Shown here: positions 1 to 8,381 of the stretch, piece by piece
How positions within the stretch are numbered: position 1 is the stretch's first letter
Layout of the letters: the number at the start of each line of letters is the position of its first letter
From: Vibrio splendidus
GTDB taxonomy: Bacteria; Pseudomonadota; Gammaproteobacteria; Enterobacterales; Vibrionaceae
Assembly: GCF_024347615.1 (NCBI RefSeq)
Contig: NZ_AP025508.1
Location: 2,480,001 to 2,544,000 of the forward strand
Length of the DNA stretch: 64,000 nucleotides
Direction: 5' to 3'
Made by a program: the position numbers and the translations under genes
Notes under the pieces: generated by a model
The model's input: the letters and a program-made list of their open reading frames with translations, nothing else
Told to the model about the DNA's origin: nothing
The model's database searches: none

Positions 1-126
1 CCATAGTATATACCTTTTAAATATTGTAATTAGTTTATTGATGGTTTTTAACAACGACACTATGAATATAAGTCGGCATTCAATTTTTCATCAGTTTATT
101 TTTAGATATTATAATATGGAAAAACA

Positions 127-606
127 TTAAGTAAAAAGAATAAAAAAGAAAAGAATACCAAGGAATACACCACTTTTATAACCTTGATAAAAGCTTTGTC
201 CTAAGAAATCAAAAAACAAACGGACTGAACCATGTTTGATTGCCATGCATAAACCAAAGAATGTAAACGTAACGCAAGTGTATAAAAAGGCACAAAAGGC
301 TGCTTTAACGGCTGAACCAAAAACACTAAGATTGATGTTATCAAGATCGTGAAACATAGTGTATTGTAATTTCCCGACATCAGTATCTGGGAAATAGAAA
401 CGAATGATTGGGTATCCCAAGAACAAAGAAAGCCAAGACATTAATACAAATAAATTGTATGTTAGATAAAAATCGTAATTAATAAAATCATCACCTTTTT
501 GTCTAATTCGAGTTTCAACTTTCAAAACAAAGCTGTTATCGTGCATTGAGTGACCAGTCTCATAAATACCATCACGAAAAGTTTTCATATCTTTGTACAA
601 GCCCAT
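127..606 (-). CDS. Small membrane protein of unknown function
   Basis: This 159-residue protein has about three hydrophobic segments: near residues 45-70, near 95-122, and at the extreme C terminus (about 145-159). The soluble N terminus is charged. The start is supported by an AAGGTGAT ribosome-binding sequence just upstream. It is the last gene visible on the left and lies beyond the terminator of the protease operon, so it is probably a separate unit of the mobile element. I do not recognise the family. The 126 bases to its left are AT-rich and show no gene. Confidence 0.55.
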   Translation of the reverse strand: MGLYKDMKTFRDGIYETGHSMHDNSFVLKVETRIRQKGDDFINYDFYLTYNLFVLMSWLSLFLGYPIIRFYFPDTDVGKLQYTMFHDLDNINLSVFGSAVKAAFCAFLYTCVTFTFFGLCMAIKHGSVRLFFDFLGQSFYQGYKSGVFLGILFFFILFT

Positions 607-696
607 CTTATATCACCTTTTTCTTCATCATTAACTTAAAAACATGCACATCTAAAATAAGAATAACTATCAGAAACGTATTAAATAATGCTCGTA

Positions 697-728
697 TTAA
701 AGAAAAAGAGATTGTCAGGCAATCTCTT
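697..728 (-). terminator. Intrinsic terminator of the protease operon
   Basis: A perfect 9-bp stem (AAGAGATTG / CAATCTCTT) with a 5-nt loop is followed, in the minus-strand direction, by a T-rich run. It lies downstream of the protease gene (815-2029) and the 3'-end remnant, and would end the three-gene minus-strand operon. Confidence 0.8.
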
Positions 729-736
729 ATTTATTC

Positions 737-784
737 TTATTTTTTTAAAGCTTCATTTCGCTATATATCGTTAAATAATAGATT
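737..784 (-). pseudogene. Remnant of the 3' end of the 2052-2729 gene
   Basis: Read on the minus strand, this segment encodes the end of a protein as LLFNDI, stop, RNEALKK, stop. The intact gene at 2052-2729 ends LLFKDVYRNEALKK. About 40 of 48 bases match without gaps, and the conserved tyrosine codon has become TAG. No similarity is visible further upstream, so only the tail survives. It lies 30 bases downstream of the protease stop codon, just as the intact gene's tail precedes the protease. This suggests an old tandem duplication or recombination event around the protease gene. Confidence 0.7.
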
Positions 785-814
785 TTTAACCACCTAAAAG
801 ACACATAATCCTGT

Positions 815-2029
815 TTAGCCAAGCTTATTGTAGCGAGAATTGCTAATTTTGTGTCTAAACGCTAAAAGAACAAGACAAAACAATGAGAATAGACCAGTAG
901 AGCCACCACTTGAACCACTGCCAGTGTTACCTCCGTTAGGTGGAGTTGGGATGCTTGGAGTTGGTTTTACAGTACCGTCACCCGTTGATTTACCATCATC
1001 AACAATGCTTGAATCAAAATCAAGAGCGTTGCCAATCATTTCACCATTTTCATCAGTGATAATATTAACAATCCAGTCTTTGTAGTAAAGAATGTCGGTG
1101 TATGAACTGTCAGATGCGAAATCGGTTTGACAGTTTATAGGAGCAGTTGAAACAACACCAATTTGGTATCGACCTTGGCTACCAAACTCTACGGTTAGAG
1201 GGCCGCCAGAATCGCCACTACATGCATTATTGCGAACAGTCTCAGAGTTCTCTTTAACAAAAGGCGTTCCAGTTGCACAAATTTTATCTGAGCCGTAGAC
1301 AGTCGTTGTATCTACGCTACCATCTGGATTGTAAAGAACTTTTCCGTCTGAATCATAATTGATGATATCCCAAGAACTGCATCGATAAGCGCCACCATTA
1401 AGAGACGGTTTCAAAGATGTAAATTGCAAAAGATCGGACATTACATCATATTGAATTTCATCATTAAATCGAGCTTGTGCCTCAGTACCCATTCCAACAA
1501 GGTTAAACTCTGCCATTGCTTTCGTATCAGTCGCTAATTCATCCCAAAACAGTTGAGGATCATCGCCAAGAATACTTTGAACATTTTCAGTAATTGGTTT
1601 TACGAGTTCGAGAATTGCAATATCACCCTCGTCAAAATTTTCTTTCAAGAAGAAACGATCTGTTACTTCGTCAGGAATGACAGGAACAGTATCAACCGAA
1701 TCAGGGTGGACATGAATCGTTTTAATACTTCGTAGCTCTTGAACGGCTGTTTTAGAATGTGTAAAGTTTTTAGTGATAACATAGAGGTTATCTGGATTGA
1801 TACCGCTTTTAGCCTCATGGACACAGTGTGCGGCTGTTAAGATAAATCGGTCGTTTAATATTGAGGCTCCACAAGTGTGAGAGAATGAATCGCTATTGTC
1901 AAATTTGGTTACAATACGAGCATAATATTGGTGATCGGATTGAACAGCGTCTTCGCCATGAACAATAGCCATAGTGGGCATTGCAATAAGGGAAGCGACA
2001 GTCAGCGTAAGCAAGTTTAGTTTTTTCAT
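815..2029 (-). CDS. Secreted trypsin-fold (S1A) serine protease with GlyGly-CTERM tail
   Basis: The 404-residue protein has a signal peptide (about residues 1-21, ending TMA) and a chymotrypsin-fold domain. The triad is visible as His68 (TAAHC), Asp136 (GDIAIL) and Ser274 (GDSGGP). The mature N terminus would be IVHGE directly after the signal peptide, so no propeptide is evident. The residue at the trypsin Asp189 position is Asn268, which argues against ordinary Arg/Lys specificity. After a proline/glycine linker the C terminus has a Gly/Ser run, a hydrophobic stretch and RHK, the GlyGly-CTERM pattern. Vibrio proteases such as VesB, exported by type II secretion and processed by rhombosortase, carry this tail. 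It is the third gene of an operon with 2748-3104 and 2052-2729. Carriage on a mobile element is unusual. Confidence 0.9.
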   Translation of the reverse strand: MKKLNLLTLTVASLIAMPTMAIVHGEDAVQSDHQYYARIVTKFDNSDSFSHTCGASILNDRFILTAAHCVHEAKSGINPDNLYVITKNFTHSKTAVQELRSIKTIHVHPDSVDTVPVIPDEVTDRFFLKENFDEGDIAILELVKPITENVQSILGDDPQLFWDELATDTKAMAEFNLVGMGTEAQARFNDEIQYDVMSDLLQFTSLKPSLNGGAYRCSSWDIINYDSDGKVLYNPDGSVDTTTVYGSDKICATGTPFVKENSETVRNNACSGDSGGPLTVEFGSQGRYQIGVVSTAPINCQTDFASDSSYTDILYYKDWIVNIITDENGEMIGNALDFDSSIVDDGKSTGDGTVKPTPSIPTPPNGGNTGSGSSGGSTGLFSLFCLVLLAFRHKISNSRYNKLG

Positions 2030-2051
2030 TTTTTATAATCTTTTAATCTTG

Positions 2052-2729
2052 TTATTTTTTCAATGCTTCGTTTCGGTATACATCTTTAAATAAAAGTTTT
2101 GCGGAACCGTCCACTTTACATTCCATCTCAACATAAAAATCACCTTCTACGGGCTGTTCAAATGAACCGGCATGTTTAGGATATAATGGATTAAAATAAG
2201 CTTTAAGCGTTTGGAAATCACCAACCATCTCATAATCATTGGGATTTATTTCAACTTTCACTTCTGATACTGTGTTTGTCAAACCGCTTTCATCAACTGT
2301 TCTTGTGGTAACTTTCCATTTTGTTGATTTTGGAGAGCTTTTAACTGCACGTGTTCTATATGATTTGTAATAATAACTTTTTAACTCTCTTTTCCCAAGG
2401 TCACTAATGCAGTCTTCTTGAGTTTTGAACTTTGCATTATACAGTGCCATTGTTTTATCTTTGTCTATTAACAATGTCGTTTGAGGGTGATGACCACGTG
2501 AAAAAGGGTGTTTCTTAACTTCGTCCGCATCGTAGTAGAACATTTCCACACCATCTACTTCTTGTGTTTTAGTTGGTTCAATCTTCTCCAAGCTTTCTAC
2601 TGAAAATGAACCAAAATTAAAACGTTTTTCTTTTTCATACGCTCTTTCATGCTTTGACGCCGCAAATGTAGATGTTGACATTAATATCGCAACACCAAAA
2701 ATTGCACATGACTTTATATTTTTAACCAC
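2052..2729 (-). CDS. Secreted protein of unknown function, protease partner
   Basis: This 225-residue protein starts with GTG, placed six bases after a GGAGAG ribosome-binding site. Residues 1-23 form a signal peptide ending TFA, so the product is periplasmic or exported. The mature part is rich in lysine and charged residues, has two cysteines, and shows no motif I recognise. It lies 22 bases before the protease gene and 18 bases after the 120-residue gene, so the three are very likely one transcript. A decayed copy of its 3' end lies on the far side of the protease. It could be a substrate, chaperone or inhibitor of the protease, but nothing in the sequence settles this. Confidence 0.6.
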   Translation of the reverse strand: MVKNIKSCAIFGVAILMSTSTFAASKHERAYEKEKRFNFGSFSVESLEKIEPTKTQEVDGVEMFYYDADEVKKHPFSRGHHPQTTLLIDKDKTMALYNAKFKTQEDCISDLGKRELKSYYYKSYRTRAVKSSPKSTKWKVTTRTVDESGLTNTVSEVKVEINPNDYEMVGDFQTLKAYFNPLYPKHAGSFEQPVEGDFYVEMECKVDGSAKLLFKDVYRNEALKK

Positions 2730-2747
2730 TTTGCACTCTCCATTATT

Positions 2748-3104
2748 TTAAACGGTTTTTCTTTTTTTTGATTCGATTAAGTAATTCATCACTAAACGGT
2801 GGAAATATTGCCTTGCACTAATCTGAACACCATAATCTCTATACTTTTCATTTATACTTTCAAAATGCTTTGCTATTAAACTCGTTTTCTTTAACTTTAC
2901 ATTTCGATTTCTTGATAAATCAAGTTCTTCTGTATAAATGTTTTCATTTTGTTCAATTGCTTTATGTACAACAAAAAGAATGAGTTTCCTATCATCCATT
3001 GTTGAAAAAATAGGATCAAGAGAGCGATACATTTCTAAGTATTGTGATAAATCATCACTAACCGCCACATTGTAATATTCCGTCTCTTTTCGAACAAATG
3101 ACAT
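2748..3104 (-). CDS. Small cytoplasmic protein of unknown function, first gene of protease operon
   Basis: The product is about 118 residues from the ATG at 3104. A TTG at 3110, two codons upstream, is an alternative start with a closer AGG. The sequence is basic, has no signal peptide or membrane segment, and ends in a lysine/arginine-rich tail. The composition and the short predicted helices would suit a small DNA-binding protein, but no helix-turn-helix was recognised. The gene directly follows a leader with several ACCTGAT half-sites in both orientations (3114-3176). That would fit an autoregulator, but this is inference. Confidence 0.5.
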   Translation of the reverse strand: MSFVRKETEYYNVAVSDDLSQYLEMYRSLDPIFSTMDDRKLILFVVHKAIEQNENIYTEELDLSRNRNVKLKKTSLIAKHFESINEKYRDYGVQISARQYFHRLVMNYLIESKKRKTV

Positions 3105-3113
3105 AAACAATTT

Positions 3114-3176
3114 ACCTGATGCGATTTATTTCCCATTAGATTATCAGGACCAAACCAGGTTTCAAGGGACCTGATA
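3114..3176. promoter_or_regulatory. Dyad-rich leader with three ACCTGAT/ATCAGG half-sites
   Basis: ACCTGAT occurs at 3114-3120 and again at 3170-3176 (as CCTGATA), with the inverted TATCAGG at 3142-3148. The last two form a dyad that encloses a smaller inverted repeat, AAACC/GGTTT (3152-3162). A further AATATATT repeat pair lies at about 3262-3287. The region separates two divergent genes (3104 and 3358), so it is a likely operator/promoter zone. An oriT role is also possible because the candidate relaxase gene is close. Confidence 0.4.
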
Positions 3177-3357
3177 TAGATTTTCCTAAATAATGGAGAG
3201 ACCGAAACCATTGCTGCCCCAATCGCTCCATTGGACTAAAAACATGTTATTAACGCTATTGAATATATTATTCTGGAACAATATATTGAAAAGTGTAATC
3301 AATAAAAAACCTCAATAATTAATCGGTTTTGAATAATCGAAATAATAAGGATTAAAA

Positions 3358-3807
3358 ATGTCCATTGAAAAAAGCGTTGCTTCATTAAAAAAAGTTAAGA
3401 CCATTGATGATGTTAAAGCGCTACCACTTCAAGTAAAATCAATTGCACTCAGCGGCATTCTAATACTTGTACTCTTACTCTCTACTTTGTTTTCTGGAGG
3501 TCACGATTTTGAAGGCGACTATGTGTTAGACCTTTCAAAATATTCTGAGAAGCAAGCCCGTAAATTATCAAGGTTCCCTGATAAGATGAACGTATTTTCT
3601 CTCCACGGTGACGAAGCAATCATTGCAGGCGATAAATTATTGCTGGATGTGCTGAGTTACGAAGGTGACGATTACCAGATTCAAATGACCAAAGGTGAAC
3701 AAACTGTGGGGGGAACCATAACTCTCTTAGAAGAAGGAAAGATTCACATCAAAGGGAGTGAGTTCGGTACACGCGGTTCAGGTTGGTATTTAAAGCCAAA
3801 ACCTTAA
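3358..3807 (+). CDS. Small single-pass membrane protein of unknown function
   Basis: This 149-residue protein has a basic N-terminal stretch, one strong hydrophobic segment (about residues 27-46), and then a beta-rich soluble domain ending in a glycine-rich tail. That is typical of a signal-anchored protein with its C-terminal domain in the periplasm. It starts 247 bases from the divergent protease operon and lies 86 bases before the relaxase gene, on the same strand. The order suggests co-transcription with the relaxase, but a hairpin at the relaxase start may uncouple translation. The family is not recognised. Confidence 0.5.
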   Translation: MSIEKSVASLKKVKTIDDVKALPLQVKSIALSGILILVLLLSTLFSGGHDFEGDYVLDLSKYSEKQARKLSRFPDKMNVFSLHGDEAIIAGDKLLLDVLSYEGDDYQIQMTKGEQTVGGTITLLEEGKIHIKGSEFGTRGSGWYLKPKP

Positions 3808-3842
3808 CTCCCTTCTGACGTGAGCGATTTCATTTAAGATAT

Positions 3843-3896
3843 TGACATCGATTTGTGTCATGGTAGGACATAAGTAAACAAGGAAGTTTACTTATG
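3843..3896 (+). promoter_or_regulatory. Hairpin hiding the relaxase ribosome-binding site and start codon, preceded by a second dyad
   Basis: CATAAGTAAAC (3869-3879) and GTTTACTTATG (3886-3896) are perfect 11-bp inverted repeats around the loop AAGGAA. The loop is the ribosome-binding site and the last three stem bases are the ATG of the relaxase gene. In mRNA this would block translation unless opened. As DNA it could be a binding site for the relaxase or an accessory protein. A smaller dyad, TGACA/TGTCA, lies at 3843-3860. Confidence 0.65.
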
Positions 3897-6032
3897 ATCG
3901 TGAAAATGAAGAAAGTCGCTTTTTCCTGCGACAATAAACGAAGAGGAAAAAACACAGGTTCCTTAACCAATCACATCCTTTATCTCATCACAGATAAGAA
4001 GACTAAACGCTACTCCGACAAGCGTTGTAATCTCTCTTTTGATCTAAACCCAAATCAGCCCGATTTAGGCGCATTACTGGCGCATAAAGGCGCATCTCTC
4101 CGCCAGCCTGAACTGTCAGAGTTAATGAATACTTACTGTTTAGAACAGCACCGCTACATCACCCAGCATTACGTGAAAAACAGCCGTAAATCCAAGCAAC
4201 TTGACGATTACCAAGAGTGTTTAGCCCCTCAGAAACTGTTCAACTATCAAGGCTCATTGAGCTTTACCCAAGCGGAATACCAAAGGTTACTCAAAGCATC
4301 TGGTGGGAATGAAACACAAGCCAAATCGATGATGGAAAACATCACTCGTCAATTCCTTGCAAGTTATTACAACCAGATCAAAAAAGAGCAGAGAATCAAG
4401 GGGAAAAAGACCAAGTCAGAAGATATTGAATTAGCTATAAACTTTCACATTGAAGGAGAAGCGAATCCACATATTCATTTTTACACTCACGCCTATTGCC
4501 CCACGACCAAGCGTTATATGAACCCACGTTATTTTTCTGAAACAAAGCAAAAGGTTCATAAGCAGATTGAACGACAATTCAACCAATATTTAGAACAAGG
4601 CATTGCGACAGGTCAACAGAAAAGCCAAGCCAAATCTGCACGTAGAGAGTATCTGGCATATCTTTTCGGACATAGCCAGAGCTGGTTTGAGGTAAAGCGT
4701 TCTTTTCGTGAGTTAGAACATCTGATCAATGAAGTCTTAAACGGTGACAAACCACTACAAGCTAAAATCACTGAATTGAAGAAGAAAGGGTTGTCGATCA
4801 ACATTAAGCCCAACCAACAGCTTGAAATACAGCAGCAATCTATGCCAGTAATATTCACAATTGATACCTTCATTAACCGTAATTTGAAACAAAATCTTCA
4901 TCGTTTCGCAAAACAATCCCACTTTGAACAGCAAAGCCAGCGTTACGGCAACACAACGCCAGTCGCAAAGATGGAAACGGTACTGTTAAACAACCTTAAC
5001 GCAGTGAATAAGGTGCTTTCTCAAAAGTTAGGACAAATACCACCAAGTGAACACAAGGAAGCCAAAAACAAGGCATTTAAGACGTTCTATGAGCGATGCC
5101 TTGGCACAGGCGTATTAGTGAATTTAAACAAGCAGCATCACTTGTCGTTTCATAAACTGGATGAGAATAAGCAAGTGAGCAGCCAAAACAACCTTAAAGC
5201 CACGAAATATAACGCTTCTCTGTTCAACTCGCCAGAGTTATCAGGCAAAGAGATAGCGCAGCAGTTTGACTTAGATTTAGATGATATTCGCCAGCACCAA
5301 TGCGAGTTAATGGAGCTTATGCCACGCACTATCAACTATCGCAAGGTGGTGTTTTTCAACATGGACAACCAGCAGAACAACCACGTCTATCAAGAGTATT
5401 TTCATCTGAACCGTTACCAGTCGCTCTTTGATTATTTAGGGTTGGAAGTGTTTGAAGATAAGGATAAAACAACGGTATTGAACCGCAAAGGTGAATCACT
5501 GATCCAGATAAAACAGACCGATGCAAACAATTCAATTATAACGATGAATACGTTGCACGCCCCAAGTGCAGCCAAAGTTTTACACTCGATGTTGGTTCGT
5601 GAGGCGAAGTCTTTAGCCGAAGGTCAAGCAATCTTCATCAGACCAACCAAATACGCTTTTAGGCGACAGCATTTGAGGTATTTACACCTTGAAGTGATGT
5701 TCTCTACCGACAAGCACAGCCAGAGGATTGTGGTTGAGTATGACAATATGAACAGCGACAAAAAGCTACAAAAAATGATTGATGAAAAGTTAGAGCACGA
5801 GTTGACTCGATTTGAGAAGAACTTTGTTAAATACAGCCAGAAAAACCCTGAAAAGTATCAGTTTGGTGAAGCGGTAGGCACACATTTATTTGAAAGTGAA
5901 CATCTGAATAAAGAGCAGCGTGAGCGTGTAAAGAAGCAGATAGAAAGGCAGAAACAACGCTTAGAACGATATAAGATTCAAACGATTAAAACCCATGAAG
6001 TTAGGTTATCAACCCAAAAGCTAAAGCGATAA
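3894..6032 (+). CDS. Candidate relaxase / mobilization protein
   Basis: This 712-residue, highly basic, glutamine-rich protein contains the segment HIEGEANPHIHFYTH, giving His185, His193, His195 and His199. This resembles the metal-binding histidine motif of conjugative relaxases, in which HxH follows an upstream histidine. An N-terminal tyrosine could be the nicking residue, but I cannot assign it. The C-terminal half is long and predicted mostly helical, with no helicase or primase motif noticed. The position on a serine-recombinase element fits a mobilization role, starting conjugative transfer by nicking at an oriT. The start is fixed by AAGGAA just upstream, inside a perfect hairpin. A replication protein with a similar histidine motif is the main alternative. 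Confidence 0.6.
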   Translation: MIVKMKKVAFSCDNKRRGKNTGSLTNHILYLITDKKTKRYSDKRCNLSFDLNPNQPDLGALLAHKGASLRQPELSELMNTYCLEQHRYITQHYVKNSRKSKQLDDYQECLAPQKLFNYQGSLSFTQAEYQRLLKASGGNETQAKSMMENITRQFLASYYNQIKKEQRIKGKKTKSEDIELAINFHIEGEANPHIHFYTHAYCPTTKRYMNPRYFSETKQKVHKQIERQFNQYLEQGIATGQQKSQAKSARREYLAYLFGHSQSWFEVKRSFRELEHLINEVLNGDKPLQAKITELKKKGLSINIKPNQQLEIQQQSMPVIFTIDTFINRNLKQNLHRFAKQSHFEQQSQRYGNTTPVAKMETVLLNNLNAVNKVLSQKLGQIPPSEHKEAKNKAFKTFYERCLGTGVLVNLNKQHHLSFHKLDENKQVSSQNNLKATKYNASLFNSPELSGKEIAQQFDLDLDDIRQHQCELMELMPRTINYRKVVFFNMDNQQNNHVYQEYFHLNRYQSLFDYLGLEVFEDKDKTTVLNRKGESLIQIKQTDANNSIITMNTLHAPSAAKVLHSMLVREAKSLAEGQAIFIRPTKYAFRRQHLRYLHLEVMFSTDKHSQRIVVEYDNMNSDKKLQKMIDEKLEHELTRFEKNFVKYSQKNPEKYQFGEAVGTHLFESEHLNKEQRERVKKQIERQKQRLERYKIQTIKTHEVRLSTQKLKR

Positions 6033-6439
6033 AAAAGATAGCCAATAGCACAGCTACCCCGTAGAAAAGGTAAGTAAGTCCTACGAATAATGGCTATTGA
6101 AGTAGTAAAACAGACACAAATATCAACTTGAACTTCATCTACTTGTTTCTGAATAGCCCTAAACATCATTAACTATTTTTCTAATATGAGAGACTGTTTA
6201 AGCCCTGTTGTAGCTATTGTTTATCATTTGCACGGTTAATTAATAAAATTAAATCATTTGATAAATCAATTAATAAATTGCTCCAGAAAAGATTTTAGGA
6301 GGGGTATAAAAGAAAGGTGATGTAAATCACAATGCTCTTATTTTTCAGTAATCATCGTGCTATATCATTGTTTTTTAAGGTTGAAACACACAGCATCTCA
6401 GTATATTTTTTATTGACAAGCAAACTATGGACTTAGGAT
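6033..6439. other. Non-coding region with a terminator-like dyad and a CRP-like site
   Basis: No convincing gene is present. Just after the relaxase stop is an extended dyad: ATAGCCA (6038-6044) pairs with TGGCTAT (6091-6097), and inside it CGTAG pairs with CTACG (6081-6085). It may act as a terminator or RNA structure. The rest is AT-rich and probably carries the promoter of the gene at 6440. Confidence 0.4.
6316..6331. promoter_or_regulatory. CRP-like binding site
   Basis: GGTGA-TGTAAA-TCACA matches the CRP consensus TGTGA-N6-TCACA at nine of ten positions. It lies about 110 bases before the gene at 6440. If real, it would place a mobile-element gene under host carbon control. Confidence 0.4.
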
Positions 6440-6742
6440 ATGAACAAAGCTAATTTTTTAGACTACTTGTCTGTGCAATTTGATATCTATAATCAACTAT
6501 CTGACAAAGCCACTCAAAACGAAGCCAAACAATTCATTAACGGTATGATGACTGCTTCACGATTTTTTGGTGTTTCTTATCCTGAGCTGCAAGCCGCTAT
6601 CCCTTCAGAGTTGAAGCTTTGTAATGAAGAGGTTGACGCTAAGCCAACTATAGAAGAACATTTTCAATCCAAGGATTTAAGCTCTCCGACATTTCATCGC
6701 CAAGGCAAGAGAGTTGTTGGTTTATACCGTAAAAAACAATAA
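6440..6742 (+). CDS. Small protein of unknown function
   Basis: This 100-residue soluble protein has no signal peptide or membrane segment. The N-terminal two thirds is predicted helical, and the tail is basic (ending RKKQ). An AGGAT lies almost directly against the ATG, closer than usual, so the start is not certain. It stands alone after a 407-base spacer with a CRP-like site and is followed by the convergent gene ending at 6862. The family is not recognised. Confidence 0.45.
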   Translation: MNKANFLDYLSVQFDIYNQLSDKATQNEAKQFINGMMTASRFFGVSYPELQAAIPSELKLCNEEVDAKPTIEEHFQSKDLSSPTFHRQGKRVVGLYRKKQ

Positions 6743-6861
6743 TACGTTGAGATTTGATTGCTTAAACATTTAGACATTTGTCGATAACTCTACAGACTGC
6801 CTCTGTAGAGGATACCATCCTAACTTAGTTTGACGTTTAGAGTGAAAGTAACTTAGATACC

Positions 6862-7899
6862 TTAACGGCTTTTAGGCTTTGCTGTTGAGAATTGTTTCAG
6901 CTCAAACATCGATTTATCTAAACACTCCGTGTGGTAACACAACAAGTAATAGCTCAACAATCGAGTTATTAGCTCAACCCATCGTTGAGACAGTAATAAC
7001 GCTTCGAAACGGTCTTCAGCCAGCATAATTTGATCCCAGCCAATCTCATCAAGTGCATCAGTAAACGCTCGTTGAGCCAACTCTTTGTTTTTATCAACGC
7101 CCAGATCATCAAGCAATGGATTGTAAGTATTAATATGTGAAATGCGTTCAATCAGAGCTTTGCAGAACTGCTTTAAACTTACCTCAAAATCACAGCGATA
7201 GAATAATCGTTCAACTTGTCGGTCAGTATCTAATGACGCAACAGCTTCTTGAAATCCGTTCTTTGCACCTTGCTCCAGCGCCCATCGCATTTCTTTAGGA
7301 ATGGGCATTTTCAACCAGTATCGTGTGTCACAGTGGTTATTGATAATGAATATCAAACCAGCCTGAGTTTGTGGTTTGAGTACGATATTTTTTCCTTGTT
7401 CATTACCACAACTCATGAACTCTCCTTGTTTGAATTTTACGGTCAAAGTTTGGTCGGCATAACGCTTCAAATCATCACTGAAACCTTGCTTCCAGTCATT
7501 ATGTAGATAATCACGGCAAGTCTTGAAAAACGCCTTGTCCAACGTAAAAGTGCAAAGGCAGGGAAACGGTGTCGCAGTATTAAAATCAAACAGTCTATCG
7601 TTGTTTGATAATACTTGTGCTCGCAAACGATCGACCTCTGGTTGGTTACCAATTAAATCAACCTTAATCTCTTGATTTTCTTTTTGCTCGTCAATCAGCT
7701 TTTGAATATGATGCAACGTGATCTTCACTCTCTGCTGAACTGACGATAGAGACTGCGCCTCTTCCAATTTTGAAGGGTATTTCTCTACTAACACAGTCCA
7801 ACTTTTGGGTGTGTTTTCTTCAATTTTAACAACAAGACCACAGTAATATTCTCGCTTTTCCAGCTCTTTAATTTCTCGTAATAGTGCTTCTTTATCCAT
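6862..7899 (-). CDS. Hypothetical protein (345 aa) of the mobile element
   Basis: This soluble protein has a charged, probably coiled-coil N terminus (about residues 1-90) and several scattered cysteines, including a CxC pair near residue 114. No conserved catalytic motif was recognised. A good ribosome-binding site (AAGGAG) precedes the start. It is divergent from the 8010-9100 pair across a 110-base spacer that must hold both promoters, and it converges on the small gene at 6440-6742. The leucine- and aromatic-rich style resembles the other unknown proteins of this element (8378-9100, 9533-10720), so it is probably part of the element backbone rather than late cargo. Confidence 0.6.
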   Translation of the reverse strand: MDKEALLREIKELEKREYYCGLVVKIEENTPKSWTVLVEKYPSKLEEAQSLSSVQQRVKITLHHIQKLIDEQKENQEIKVDLIGNQPEVDRLRAQVLSNNDRLFDFNTATPFPCLCTFTLDKAFFKTCRDYLHNDWKQGFSDDLKRYADQTLTVKFKQGEFMSCGNEQGKNIVLKPQTQAGLIFIINNHCDTRYWLKMPIPKEMRWALEQGAKNGFQEAVASLDTDRQVERLFYRCDFEVSLKQFCKALIERISHINTYNPLLDDLGVDKNKELAQRAFTDALDEIGWDQIMLAEDRFEALLLSQRWVELITRLLSYYLLCYHTECLDKSMFELKQFSTAKPKSR

Positions 7900-8009
7900 A
7901 AGAACTCCTTATATTCTGGACTCATACACGTGTTATCACGCCAGCGAAATATTGCAAATTACACAGTCCGTGGTAAATCAATAAGAGGTTATTCAAACAA
8001 GGAGAGTTT

Positions 8010-8381
8010 ATGAGTTGGAGTATCGAGCAGATCGAAGATCAGCTAAACAAAGAAGAACTGAAAGGCGTGATTGATTTGATTGCGAACCAAAGCGATTTTG
8101 AAGTGTTATTTGAACAAGAGCTATGTAAACAAGGCATAACAAAGAAGAGCTTCAATCGCCAGTTTTTCAGAGCAAAGCAGCAAATGGACGCTGTGCGTTT
8201 ACCAGCTTACCAACAAGCGTTGATTCAGGCTGAGAAGGTCAGCGAAGCGGATCGTTTGTTCTTGGTCGATTTTTTCAAACCGTTGGTCAAAAAATACCAG
8301 TGTTTGCTGGCGTATCAAGATAAGACTGAAGAGCAGAAAATTACTGATTTTATTCAGAGAAAAGCTCAGGGAGGTCAATGA
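8010..8381 (+). CDS. Hypothetical protein (123 aa), first of a coupled pair
   Basis: This is a mostly helical, soluble 123-residue protein with no recognised domain. An AAGGAGAG ribosome-binding site precedes the ATG. Its stop codon overlaps the start of the next gene (ATGA arrangement at 8378), so the two are translationally coupled and probably form a two-component unit. Confidence 0.6.
   Translation: MSWSIEQIEDQLNKEELKGVIDLIANQSDFEVLFEQELCKQGITKKSFNRQFFRAKQQMDAVRLPAYQQALIQAEKVSEADRLFLVDFFKPLVKKYQCLLAYQDKTEEQKITDFIQRKAQGGQ

Noticed and set aside
546..797. An 83-codon plus-strand frame across the protease terminator region
   Set aside because: It overlaps the start of the 127-606 gene, a terminator and the 3'-end relic on the other strand, and has no protein-like features.
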